Program-made: the position numbers and the translations under genes | Part shown: piece by piece, positions 34,282 through 42,201 of the stretch | How the letters are laid out: each line of letters opens with the position of its first letter | Position numbering within the stretch: the stretch's first letter is position 1 | From: Halalkalibacter oceani | GTDB lineage: Bacteria; Bacillota; Bacilli; Bacillales; Bacillaceae_D | Assembly (NCBI RefSeq): GCF_040544555.1 | Contig: NZ_JBEPKD010000017.1 | Location: forward strand, 20,790 to 84,789 | DNA: 64,000 nt | Direction of reading: 5' to 3' | Notes under the pieces: generated by a model | What the model saw: only the letters and a program-made list of their open reading frames with translations | The model's database searches: none | What the model was told of the DNA's origin: nothing

Positions 34282-34564
34282 AGATTTGCTGCCGCACTAT
34301 GTCGAAGCAGAATGCCGCCCTGAATCGGAGAAGCTGGTTGAACAGCATCTCTCGACTTGCCACGGCTGCCAGGAGCTGCTGGCGGAACTGCGCTCGGACG
34401 ATACGGTTGCCCCTCTGCCGGTGCCCGCTATCCTATCACAAGAGGCGGTGCAAACAGACCGCCATGTGTGGCGCAAATATTTTGGCAGGATGATCATCAA
34501 AGGAACGCTGCTGTTTTTCGCCGTTTATATCATTCTGTTGACGTTGTATCATGCCGGGAAGTAA
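34262..34564 (+). CDS. Anti-sigma factor with zf-HC2 domain
   Basis: 100 residues. The zinc-binding anti-sigma domain has Cys3, then H-x3-C-x2-C in EQHLSTCHGCQELL (about 29-42), followed by a linker and one transmembrane helix (IKGTLLFFAVYIILLTLYHA). It should hold the ECF factor at the membrane. ATG 34262 is inside the end of the sigma gene, behind AAAGGAG. Confidence 0.85.
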   Translation: MKCSIIRDLLPHYVEAECRPESEKLVEQHLSTCHGCQELLAELRSDDTVAPLPVPAILSQEAVQTDRHVWRKYFGRMIIKGTLLFFAVYIILLTLYHAGK

Positions 34565-34778
34565 ATGATAAAAGGGAGGGACCGGGCCAAAAGAGAGGAT
34601 TTGCCCTTTTCCCACCCTAAACAGCCTTTGTCTAAAGTTCCCTTCTATTTATATGAGCGGTTCCAAAATTGACTTGTACAATTTTCCAAAATAATCCATA
34701 AGGGTAGAAAGTGTAACTAAAACAATAAAAAATAATAACAGTAAATGTAAAAGGTTTTCAATAGCATTTTGATTTGTG

Positions 34779-34808
34779 TTCAATTATAATTGTTAGAACA
34801 GTTATAAA
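34779..34808 (+). promoter_or_regulatory. Promoter and palindrome of the toxin-antitoxin pair
   Basis: TTCAAT (34779-34784), 18 bases, TATAAA (34803-34808). The 12-base palindrome CAATTATAATTG (34781-34792) overlaps the -35 and is a possible autoregulatory operator. The surrounding sequence (34565-34846) is AT-rich and holds no other gene; a weak GGGAGGG/CCCACCCT hairpin lies at about 34574-34616. Confidence 0.45.
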
Positions 34809-34846
34809 ATATAGGAGTTTGAATAGCATAGAAGGAGGGAAAAAGA

Positions 34847-35104
34847 ATGGCGGTGAAAAACTTGGAACGAAAAATAACGAAAATCGGAAATAGTTTAGGT
34901 GTGACGTTTCCAGCAGAATTATTAAAACGTCTTGGAGTAGCGCATGGTGATGACGTTTTTATTGAGGAACAGGATGGCGCGATTGTGATCCGCAAAAGTA
35001 AAAAAGTACAGTTGCCAAAAGGTGTTAGCGACGACTTTTTTGATATTTTAGATAAGAACATGAAACAGTATGATGAAACCATTAAAGGGCTGGTAGACCG
35101 TTGA
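34847..35104 (+). CDS. AbrB/MazE-family antitoxin
   Basis: 85 residues. The swapped-hairpin DNA-binding domain is KITKIGNSLGVTFPAELLKRLGVAHGDDVFIEEQDGAIVIRK (about 9-50), with a C-terminal tail that would wrap the toxin. The stop overlaps the toxin start. RBS GAAGGAGGG. Lower GC than the neighbours suggests transfer. Confidence 0.85.
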   Translation: MAVKNLERKITKIGNSLGVTFPAELLKRLGVAHGDDVFIEEQDGAIVIRKSKKVQLPKGVSDDFFDILDKNMKQYDETIKGLVDR

Positions 35105-35493
35105 TTCGTTATTTAACTGAACAAGAAGTGATTGCCATCAATTTACTAGTCATTGAACGATATAGTCCCAAGGAACATAAAGGTGTGAAGTTGCCGGATC
35201 TTCTCAATTCAGCCATCAACCGCCCCAAACAATCCGCTTTTGGGGAAGAGGCTTACCCGACCATTTTCGAAAAAGCGGGAGCTTTGTTTGAGTCATTAGC
35301 CAAAAATCATACCTTTCATAACGCAAACAAACGAACGGCCTTTTTGGCACTGATTCAATTCCTTGCCTACAACGGTTTTCAGTTTACCATGAGTCAAAAG
35401 CAAGCCGAGGATTTTGTTGTGGATGTCGTGAATCAAAAATATGAATTTGATGAAGTGGTGGCCATTATTAAAGAATATAGTGTAAAAATGTAG
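35101..35493 (+). CDS. Doc-type toxin (Fic/DOC fold)
   Basis: 130 residues. The Fic/Doc motif reads HTFHNANKRTA (HxFx3NKR, about 73-83). Doc proteins inactivate EF-Tu by phosphorylation; whether this one phosphorylates or adenylylates is not visible. TTG start overlaps the antitoxin stop (TTGA), typical of coupled toxin-antitoxin pairs. Doc is usually paired with Phd; here the partner is AbrB/MazE-type, a combination also known in other bacteria. Confidence 0.85.
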   Translation: MIRYLTEQEVIAINLLVIERYSPKEHKGVKLPDLLNSAINRPKQSAFGEEAYPTIFEKAGALFESLAKNHTFHNANKRTAFLALIQFLAYNGFQFTMSQKQAEDFVVDVVNQKYEFDEVVAIIKEYSVKM

Positions 35494-35555
35494 CCTGGTA
35501 CTCGTGATGCAGGGCTTTGTAACCGTCAAGTGGTTTTGAACAATTTTTGCTCGTT

Positions 35556-35579
35556 AAAAATAGCGACTTCCTATTTTTT
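35556..35579 (+). terminator. Weak terminator after the toxin gene
   Basis: AAAAATAG, loop CGACTTC, CTATTTTTT. AT-only stem except one pair; marginal. Confidence 0.4.
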
Positions 35580-35589
35580 AATTCGATGG

Positions 35590-35695
35590 CTTTCTCCATT
35601 TAACTGAACAACCTCAGAACGATGGAAGAGGCGATTCCTTATTGTCCCCCAGCTTTCCGTCCATCCGAGAAACAGCAAATATTCAGCACCCTTTT
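35590..35695 (-). pseudogene. Broken duplicate of part of the gene at 35902-36486
   Basis: On the minus strand this encodes KKGAEYLLFLGWTESWG, the same peptide as in the intact gene 360 bases away, then runs out of frame. After the GGG of the WG codons an extra A shifts the frame, and the homologous frame meets a TAA within two codons (Q-stop-G-I-A-S). Further homology is lost by the TTCAGTTAAAT region. The right side is replaced by the hairpin pair at 35691-35762. It is a remnant, not a gene. Confidence 0.75.
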
Positions 35696-35762
35696 TCGTA
35701 ATGGCTCCGCTCATTACGAAAAAGCTGCTGAAAAAGTGAAAATCGTCCTTTTTCAGCAGCTT
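35691..35762. repeat. Two adjoining hairpins, family copy 2 (see 2265-2342)
   Basis: CTTTTTCGTAATG, loop GCTCCGCT, CATTACGAAAAAG (35691-35724) is followed at once by GCTGCTGAAAAAG, loop with CGTC, CTTTTTCAGCAGC (35724-35760). The second hairpin matches the one after moaB, with both stem arms changed together. Confidence 0.75.
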
Positions 35763-35901
35763 CATTTGATCATGGTTTCTCACTTTCTCTTTAGCCCCCA
35801 AACCATCTTGATTGTACGAAGAATAGCTTAACGGATTGGGTTCATGATCAAGCAGAAACTGTCAAATCTAGTCTAGCAGTTACACCGTCCTCACCACCCG
35901 A

Positions 35902-36486
35902 TCAGTCAAGCTCAAGCTCCACATTGGCTAAAATGTCGCTTCTCAGTTCTTGCAAATCAGGATTTTGTTCAACCGCCCGCTTTTCTTCTTCATCGTGTTG
36001 GCTTAAATCAAATTTCCCCTCGTGGGCGGAGGCGATACCGTATTGCCCCCAGCTTTCCGTCCATCCGAGGAACAGCAAATACTCAGCGCCCTTTTTCATG
36101 CCGGTATAGTCGCCGTAATAGATTTCAGTAACGCCTGGCGCCCATCCGTTATCGACAATATAATATGGTTCACGTATCGTGATCGTAGAACCTTCCAAAC
36201 TTTCGTCACCCTTGATCACTTTTTGTATGAAAATATCGCTCAAATGGTGGCTGCTGGGGGTAGGTAATCCATCTTCATAGTAAACGACGTTTTCCGGCTC
36301 ACCATTCAGGACGGCGACGACCGCTAAATCGCTGCCTTCCAGTCGTTCTTCGTAATTCTCAAATGTTTCCATCATGCCGAATTGTAGCGGAGCCGTTTTA
36401 ACGACTGTCGCATCGGCGACCACGTAAACCGTCGCTGCGAGTAGAGCAACAATTGCTGAAATTATGATTGTTTTTTTCCTGTTCAT
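35902..36486 (-). CDS. Secreted or membrane-anchored protein of unknown function
   Basis: 194 residues with an N-terminal hydrophobic signal or anchor (KKTIIISAIVALLAATVYVVADA, about 4-26) and no lipobox. The rest is an extracytoplasmic domain with SDLAVVAVLNGEPE, FIQKVIKGDESLEGSTITIREP and GAEYLLFLGWTES. This resembles small Bacillus proteins of unknown role in which a secreted beta-rich domain tracks a -VIKGD- and -YLLFL- pattern. No cysteines. The gap 36487-36680 upstream holds no gene. Confidence 0.7.
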   Translation of the reverse strand: MNRKKTIIISAIVALLAATVYVVADATVVKTAPLQFGMMETFENYEERLEGSDLAVVAVLNGEPENVVYYEDGLPTPSSHHLSDIFIQKVIKGDESLEGSTITIREPYYIVDNGWAPGVTEIYYGDYTGMKKGAEYLLFLGWTESWGQYGIASAHEGKFDLSQHDEEEKRAVEQNPDLQELRSDILANVELELD

Positions 36487-36680
36487 CTCTATGACTCCTT
36501 TATGAGGAATGGCTTCTAGTATTTTTGGAATTGGAAAAAGAATCCTACTCTCATTATCTTTTTAAAAGCTGTGTTGTCAATGAGAAAATGTCCTTCTCCA
36601 CTAGTTGAAATCGCCGATTATCCGGTTTATCACAGTGAATCTCTCGTAAGCTGTGAAACAAGGAATGCAGGAAAAAATAG

Positions 36681-36709
36681 TTGACTTCTATCAGATTGTT
36701 ACGTACTGT
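36681..36709 (+). promoter_or_regulatory. Promoter of the cobalamin operon
   Basis: TTGACT (36681-36686), 17-base spacer, TACTGT (36704-36709). The start point would be about 20 bases before the riboswitch. Confidence 0.55.
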
Positions 36710-36734
36710 AAAAGAAACATGAAATTGCATATGT

Positions 36735-36900
36735 TTGGGAAAAGGTGAAAGTCATCGTTGACTTTCTAAAAGGGAAGTTCGGTGAAAAGCCGACGCGGTC
36801 CCGCCACTGTAAAAGGAGTGCTGTATGCACGAGCCACTGTCCATCGGACGGGAAGGAGCAGCAGCGTAAGACCTTGAGCCAGGAGACCTGCCTTTTCCAA
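36735..36900 (+). promoter_or_regulatory. Cobalamin riboswitch
   Basis: Conserved core blocks are present in order: GGTGAAA, GGGAA, CGGTGAAAAGCCG, CGGTCCCGCCACTGTAA, and the B12-box end GCCAGGAGACCTGCC. The ends pair (TTGGGAAAAGG with CCTTTTCCAA) as P1. It senses adenosylcobalamin or a relative and controls the cbi operon. Confidence 0.95.
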
Positions 36901-37000
36901 CGACACTGATTGACCTACGGGAGATGGGGAGGTGTTAGAGCAGGAGACGACAGTGCTGTCTCTGCTGGATTCCTTTTCAGATGATGATAAAAAAGGACTA

Positions 37001-37034
37001 GCCTCTAACCCTTTTGCGGGTGGAGGCTTTTTTT
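37001..37034 (+). terminator. Terminator of the riboswitch expression platform
   Basis: GCCTCTAACCC, loop TTTTGC, GGGTGGAGGC and seven T, between the aptamer and the first gene. Transcription would stop here when cobalamin is bound. Confidence 0.85.
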
Positions 37035-37075
37035 ATTGCCCCGCTTTCCCCGAAGGTCAAAAAGGAGGACATCCG

Positions 37076-38737
37076 ATGGGAGCGAAAGGAAAGCTTTTAT
37101 TGATCGGCTTCGGGCCGGGCCACGAGCAGCATATGACAGGCCGGGCGAGGGAAGCGATCGCTGAAAGTGATTCAATTATCGGCTACAACACGTACGTGGA
37201 TTTGGTTAAACCGTTGCTGACGGATCAAGCGATTATCCGGACCGGAATGACGGAGGAAGTGAGCCGGGCACAGGAAGCCGTGCGTCAGGCGGAAGAGGGA
37301 AAGACGGTTGCGGTTATTTCAAGCGGGGATGCCGGCGTCTACGGCATGGCCGGTCTCGTCTATGAGGTGTTAATTGAAAAAGGCTGGACGGAGCAGGATG
37401 GGGTCGAGGTTGAAATTATTCCCGGGATTTCGGCGATTAACTCCTGCGCCTCGCTGCTCGGCGCGCCGATCATGCATGATGCCTGCACGATCAGCCTCAG
37501 TGACCATCTGACGCCATGGGAGCTGATTAAAGCCAGACTTGACGCCGCCGGCAAGGCTGATTTTGTGATTGCGCTCTACAATCCGAAAAGCGGGCGGCGG
37601 ACGAGACAGATTGAAGAGGCGCAGCGGATTTTGCTGCAATACCGTTCTGCCGAGACGCCTGTTGGACTTGTCAAAAGCGCCTATCGCGAGCGTCAGCATA
37701 TCGTGATGACAACGCTCGGCGAGATGCTTGAGCATGAGATCGGGATGCTGACGACGGTCATCATCGGCAATGGATCGACGTTTATGTACGACGGCAAGAT
37801 GATCACGCCGCGCGGCTATCAGAAAAAATATACGCTTGGAGAAGCGAAGCAGGCTCTGCGGCCGCATCAGCGCTTAAAGCCGGAGCACGAGCCGTGGGCG
37901 CTTCATCAAGGTGAAGAGGAAGTTGAACCGGCTTCATCTTCGCTTCAAGAGCTTGCCGAGGAAGCAGGACCCGAACCGGCGCGGGGATCGCTGCGCGAGC
38001 TGGCAGAAGAAGCGCTTTCGCTCCTGCACGGCGAGGAAAGCAGCGGGAAAGGCGACGTTGAGCCGGCGCCGGAAAGTCTGTTCAGGCAGGAGACGGTGTT
38101 TGAATTTGCGCTCTCGCCAGGTCTTGCCAACAAAAAATTCAGTGCGGCGCAAATGCAGCTGATTGGCGAGGTAGTTGGCGATAAAGGCGAGATTGAATAT
38201 ACGCCCGATCATCAAATGAAGGTGACGATGAAAACGGGGGACGCGGCACAGGTGACGGCCGAGCTTGAGCGGGAGGGGCTGCTGCTGCATCCAGTCGGCG
38301 ATGTTGTCACGATCAAGGCGTGTGACTTTTGTGACGGTGACAAGGGCGAATCATTGCCGCAGCTTGATGAGATCTTTCGCTCAATTGGCGGCGAGCCCGT
38401 GCCGAAGCGGCTGACGATCGGCTTCAACGGCTGCGGAATGGCGTGCTACGGCGCGCCGACGAACGATATCGGCATCATCTACCGCAAAAAAGCATTTGAT
38501 TTGTTTTTAGGGGCGAAAACGACAGGGAGAAACGCCCATGTCGGCCAGCTCGTCGCCGAAGGAATGAGCAAGGAGCAGCTCGTCGCAACAGTCGTCAAGG
38601 TTGTCCGCGATTTCCAGCAGCGCGGCATGCCGAATGAACGGTTTCACAAGTTTTTTAAACGGGTCCAGGTCGTTGCCGGTTATCAGTACCGTGACGTGCC
38701 GGAGCCGATCGCCGTTGACAATGTGTGCGGCGATTAA
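37076..38737 (+). CDS. cbiH60: Cobalt-factor III methyltransferase with Fe-S domain (CbiH60)
   Basis: C17-methylation and ring contraction of cobalt-factor III. 553 residues: an N-terminal tetrapyrrole methyltransferase (GFGPGHEQHMTGRAREAI at the start, VAVISSGDAGVYGMAG, IPGISAINSCASLLG) to about 265, an acidic linker with a near-repeat (LQELAEEAGPEPARGSLRELAEEAL), and a nitrite/sulfite reductase-type [4Fe-4S] domain with CDFCDGDKG and GFNGCGMACYG. The fused form is known as CbiH60 from Bacillus megaterium. ATG 37076 lies behind AAAGGAGG; the longer frame from 36932 crosses the terminator and is not coding. Confidence 0.92.
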   Translation: MGAKGKLLLIGFGPGHEQHMTGRAREAIAESDSIIGYNTYVDLVKPLLTDQAIIRTGMTEEVSRAQEAVRQAEEGKTVAVISSGDAGVYGMAGLVYEVLIEKGWTEQDGVEVEIIPGISAINSCASLLGAPIMHDACTISLSDHLTPWELIKARLDAAGKADFVIALYNPKSGRRTRQIEEAQRILLQYRSAETPVGLVKSAYRERQHIVMTTLGEMLEHEIGMLTTVIIGNGSTFMYDGKMITPRGYQKKYTLGEAKQALRPHQRLKPEHEPWALHQGEEEVEPASSSLQELAEEAGPEPARGSLRELAEEALSLLHGEESSGKGDVEPAPESLFRQETVFEFALSPGLANKKFSAAQMQLIGEVVGDKGEIEYTPDHQMKVTMKTGDAAQVTAELEREGLLLHPVGDVVTIKACDFCDGDKGESLPQLDEIFRSIGGEPVPKRLTIGFNGCGMACYGAPTNDIGIIYRKKAFDLFLGAKTTGRNAHVGQLVAEGMSKEQLVATVVKVVRDFQQRGMPNERFHKFFKRVQVVAGYQYRDVPEPIAVDNVCGD

Positions 38738-38754
38738 CAAAAGGAGGAGAAAAG

Positions 38755-39594
38755 ATGGAAGCTGTATTATTTATCGGCCATGGGAGCCGAAAGCCGGAGG
38801 GAAACGAGCAGCTGCTGGAGTTCGTCAATGGGATGAAGCACCAGGTCAAGGCTGATATTGTCGAAACCTGTTTTCTGGAATTTGCCGAGCCGTCGATTGC
38901 CGCTGGAATTGAAGCGTGCGTGAAGCAGGGGGCGACGAAGGTCGCGCTCGTGCCGATGATGTTCTTCTCGGCCGGGCATGCGAAAATCCACATTCCGGCG
39001 GACATGGACAAGGCGCGGCAGAAGTTTCCGCTCGTCTCTTTTACATATGGCCGGCCGATCGGGTCGCATCCGGGCGTGATTGATATTTTAGCCGACAGGT
39101 TGAAAGAAGCCGGCTGGCAGGCGAAGGAAGGGAGCAGCCTCGTAATCGTCGGACGCGGAAGCAGTGACGGTGATGCGAACAGTGAGCTGTACAAAATTTC
39201 GCGCCTGCTTAGTGAACGGCTGAATATGACCGATGTCCAGCTGTCGTTTATCGGCGTCACTTCACCGACGGTGGAACAAGCTGTCGAACGCTCTTTAAAG
39301 CTCGGCGCAAGCTCGGTTTGCCTGCTTCCTTACTTCTTTTTCAGCGGCGTGCTGATGGACCGGATGGAGGAGAAGCTTGACGGCTTCAAGCGAAGCTATC
39401 CGGACGCATCGTTTCTGATGACGAAGTTTTTTGGCTTCCATCCGCTGCTGGCGACGATTTTCAAGGAAAGAGCCGAGGAAGCATTACAAGGATTGGCCGC
39501 GTTAAACTGCGATAACTGTCAGTACCGTTTATTCGCGAAGGAGCATCTTGAGCTTGACCACAACCACGATCATCATCACCACCATCATCATTAA
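38755..39594 (+). CDS. cbiX: Sirohydrochlorin cobaltochelatase CbiX
   Basis: Inserts Co2+ into sirohydrochlorin. Long CbiX form of 279 residues with two chelatase-like halves: LFIGHGSRKPEGNEQ at the N-terminus (catalytic His), VPMMFFSAGHAKIHIP (second His), and SSLVIVGRGSSD with LLPYFFFSGVLMDR in the second half. The C-terminus has CDNCQYR and a histidine tail (HNHDHHHHHHH) that may store or deliver cobalt. ATG 38755 behind AGGAGGAGAAAAG. Confidence 0.92.
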   Translation: MEAVLFIGHGSRKPEGNEQLLEFVNGMKHQVKADIVETCFLEFAEPSIAAGIEACVKQGATKVALVPMMFFSAGHAKIHIPADMDKARQKFPLVSFTYGRPIGSHPGVIDILADRLKEAGWQAKEGSSLVIVGRGSSDGDANSELYKISRLLSERLNMTDVQLSFIGVTSPTVEQAVERSLKLGASSVCLLPYFFFSGVLMDRMEEKLDGFKRSYPDASFLMTKFFGFHPLLATIFKERAEEALQGLAALNCDNCQYRLFAKEHLELDHNHDHHHHHHH

Positions 39595-39662
39595 AACGTA
39601 TTTGCTTTCATAGGTGGATGCGGGTCTTGCAAAACAAATCTGCAAAAGAGAGGTGAAAGCGG

Positions 39663-40436
39663 ATGATCTTTATTATGGCCGGAACGAGTGATGCGCGCGA
39701 AGTGGCCATCGCCTTAAAGGATGCGGGCTATCCGTTATTGGCGAGCGTCGTGACGGAGAGCGGGGCGGCAAGCATCAGCGAGGCCGGAATTCCGGTGCGC
39801 GTCGGCCGCCTGACGATCGCGGAAATGACGGCGCTTTTGCAGGAAAAGCACATTTCTCTCCTTGTCGATGCGACCCATCCTTTTGCCGAGGAGGCTTCAA
39901 AAAATGCGCACGCGGCCGCGGAACAGGCAGGCATTCCTTATGTCCGGTTTGAGCGGCAGGCGAGCAAGATTGCCGAGGATGAGCGGATCAGCTTCGTTGC
40001 GGACTACGCCGAGGCAGCTGAGCTTGCGAGTCAGCATAAAGGGGTCGTTATGCTGACGACCGGCAGCAAGACGCTCGCTGTCTTTGCGGACAAGCTGCTC
40101 GGGCTGCCTGACCTGCGGATGATCGCGCGGATGCTGCCGCGCAAGGACAATATGGAGCGCTGTGAACAACTGGGCATTGAGCAAAAAAACATCGTCGCGA
40201 TGCAGGGTCCTTTTTCAAAGGAGCTTAACAAGGCGCTTTATCGCCAGTTCGGCGTCACCCTCGTCATCACGAAGGAAAGCGGCAAGGTCGGCTCGGTCGA
40301 TGAGAAGCTGGAAGCCGCCAGGGAGCTTGGCTTGGAGGTGATCGTTATCGAGCGACCGAAGCAGGATGTCCACGATCTCGTTCATACGAAGGAAGATGTT
40401 GTAGCAACAGTCACTAAGCTGATGGAGGGAAAATAA
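39663..40436 (+). CDS. cbiJ: Cobalt-precorrin-6A reductase CbiJ
   Basis: NADPH-linked reductase of the corrin ring, 257 residues. IFIMAGTSDAREVAIAL at the start is the nucleotide fold, followed by LLVDATHPFAEEASKNAHAA and IVAMQGPFSKELN, both CobK/CbiJ signatures, and VITKESGKVGSVDEKLEAA. RBS GAGGTGAAAG; it runs straight into cbiC (TAAATG). Confidence 0.9.
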   Translation: MIFIMAGTSDAREVAIALKDAGYPLLASVVTESGAASISEAGIPVRVGRLTIAEMTALLQEKHISLLVDATHPFAEEASKNAHAAAEQAGIPYVRFERQASKIAEDERISFVADYAEAAELASQHKGVVMLTTGSKTLAVFADKLLGLPDLRMIARMLPRKDNMERCEQLGIEQKNIVAMQGPFSKELNKALYRQFGVTLVITKESGKVGSVDEKLEAARELGLEVIVIERPKQDVHDLVHTKEDVVATVTKLMEGK

Positions 40437-41087
40437 ATGGATTTCAAAACAGAATTTAAACCGTTGACCGTACAACCGCAGGAGATTGAAGGAAAGAGCT
40501 TTCAGATGATTACCGAGGAGCTTGGCGAGCATTCCTTTACCGACGAGCAATACCCCGTCGTCCAGCGGGTGATCCACGCCTCGGCCGATTTCGAGCTTGG
40601 GCGAAGCGTGCTCTTTCATCCTGACGCAGTACGCGCCGGCGTGGCGGCGATCCGTTCTGGCTGCAAGGTAATCGCCGATGTGCAAATGATTCAAAGCGGC
40701 ATCAGCAAGCCGCGGATCGAAAAGTTTGGCGGAAGCGTTCACGTTCATATTTCCGATCCCGATGTGATCGAGGAAGCGAAGCGGCTCAACACGACGAGAG
40801 CAATCGTGGCGACGCGCAAGGCGGTCAAGCTGGCGGAGGGCGGCATTTTCGCAATTGGAAACGCGCCGACCGCGCTGCTTGAATTGATTCGCCTTGTGAA
40901 AAACGGGGAAGCAAAGCCGGCGCTGATCGTCGGAATGCCGGTCGGCTTTGTCTCGGCGGCCGAATCGAAGGAGGAGCTGGCGAAGCTTGATCTGCCGTTT
41001 ATTACGAACGTTGGCAGAAAAGGCGGCAGTCCGGTAACCGTGGCCGCGATCAACGCGATTTCCTTAATGGCGGAGCAGCAAGGCTGA
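40437..41087 (+). CDS. cbiC: Cobalt-precorrin-8 methylmutase CbiC
   Basis: Moves the C11 methyl to C12, giving cobyrinate. 216 residues with VVQRVIHASADFELG (catalytic His near 48), GCKVIADVQMIQSGI and FAIGNAPTALLELIRL, VGMPVGFVSAAESKEEL, all typical of CobH/CbiC. Starts one base after the cbiJ stop. Confidence 0.93.
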   Translation: MDFKTEFKPLTVQPQEIEGKSFQMITEELGEHSFTDEQYPVVQRVIHASADFELGRSVLFHPDAVRAGVAAIRSGCKVIADVQMIQSGISKPRIEKFGGSVHVHISDPDVIEEAKRLNTTRAIVATRKAVKLAEGGIFAIGNAPTALLELIRLVKNGEAKPALIVGMPVGFVSAAESKEELAKLDLPFITNVGRKGGSPVTVAAINAISLMAEQQG

Positions 41088-41091
41088 AAAG

Positions 41092-42201
41092 ATGGCAAGC
41101 GGGCAAAAGGAAACAAAGCAGCTGCGGCATGGCTATACGACAGGCTCCAACGCAACGGCGGCGACGAAGGCGGCGCTTCTTAGTTTGATTACGCAAAAAG
41201 CGGTTAACGAAGCGACGATCAAGCTGCCGAACAAAGAAATTGTCACCTTTCAAATGGAGTCTGTTCAATTTACCGAGCAGTATGCCGAGGCGGCGATCAT
41301 TAAAGATGGCGGCGACGATCCCGATGCGACACACGGTGCGCGAATCGTGTCGCGTGTCGCCTGGGAGAGCGCGCCTGGCATTAAGCTTGATGGCGGCGTC
41401 GGCGTCGGCCGGGTAACGAAGCCGGGGCTACCGGTGGCGGTCGGGGAAGCGGCGATTAACCCTGTGCCGCGCCGGATGCTGTTTGAGGTTGCAGAGGACG
41501 TGCTGGAGGAGACCGGCGTCGAGCGGGGCATTTCGATCATCATTTCCGTGCCGGATGGAGAGGAAATCGCCAAGAAAACGTTAAACAGCCGGCTCGGCAT
41601 TATCGGCGGCATTTCGATTCTCGGTACGAGGGGAACGGTCGTGCCGTTTTCGACTTCGGCGTTTCGCGCAAGCATCGCCCAGGCGCTGCAGGTCGCCAAA
41701 GAAAGCGGCTGCGAGCATGTCATCTGCTCGACGGGCGGACGGAGTGAAAAATATGCGATGGAGCTTTTCCCGGATGCCCCGGAAGAAGCGTTTATCGAAA
41801 TGGGTGATTTTGTCGGCTTTACGTTAAAGCAGTGCAAGGCGAAACGGATGAAGCAGGTGACCCTCGTCGGGATGATGGGGAAATTTTCAAAAGTAGCCCA
41901 GGGCGTGATGATGGTCCATTCGAAAAGCGCTCCGGTCAGCTTTGAATTTCTCGCCAAGGTCGCCGTGGAAAGTGGAGTCCCGCCGGAGCTTCAGCAGGAG
42001 ATTTTGCAGGCGAATACCGCCTCTCAGGTCGGGACGATGCTCGATGAGGCAGGCTATGCTGACTTCTTTCAGCGCTTGTGCCGCTATGCATCAGAGGCCG
42101 GGTTGCAGGAAGTGAACGGCGGGCTGACGATTGAAACGATTTTGTTGACGATGAAAAATGAGCTATTAGGAAGGGAGGCGGTGAGATGGCCGCGACAATG
42201 A
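41092..42201 (+). CDS. cbiD: Cobalt-precorrin-5B C1-methyltransferase CbiD
   Basis: Methylates C1 in the anaerobic pathway. 369 residues starting with LRHGYTTGSNATAATKAALL, the CbiD signature, and continuing with GARIVSRVA, INPVPRRML, IIGGISILGTRGTVVPFS and GMMGKFSKVAQGVMMVHS. Overlaps cbiET by 16 bases. Confidence 0.93.
   Translation: MASGQKETKQLRHGYTTGSNATAATKAALLSLITQKAVNEATIKLPNKEIVTFQMESVQFTEQYAEAAIIKDGGDDPDATHGARIVSRVAWESAPGIKLDGGVGVGRVTKPGLPVAVGEAAINPVPRRMLFEVAEDVLEETGVERGISIIISVPDGEEIAKKTLNSRLGIIGGISILGTRGTVVPFSTSAFRASIAQALQVAKESGCEHVICSTGGRSEKYAMELFPDAPEEAFIEMGDFVGFTLKQCKAKRMKQVTLVGMMGKFSKVAQGVMMVHSKSAPVSFEFLAKVAVESGVPPELQQEILQANTASQVGTMLDEAGYADFFQRLCRYASEAGLQEVNGGLTIETILLTMKNELLGREAVRWPRQ

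Noticed and set aside
35571..35801. A 76-residue minus-strand open frame
   Set aside because: It contains a copied peptide of the neighbour followed by out-of-frame sequence and hairpins; it is a remnant.
36932..37075. N-terminal extension of CbiH60 from the longer open frame
   Set aside because: It crosses the riboswitch terminator and the true ATG at 37076 has a strong RBS.
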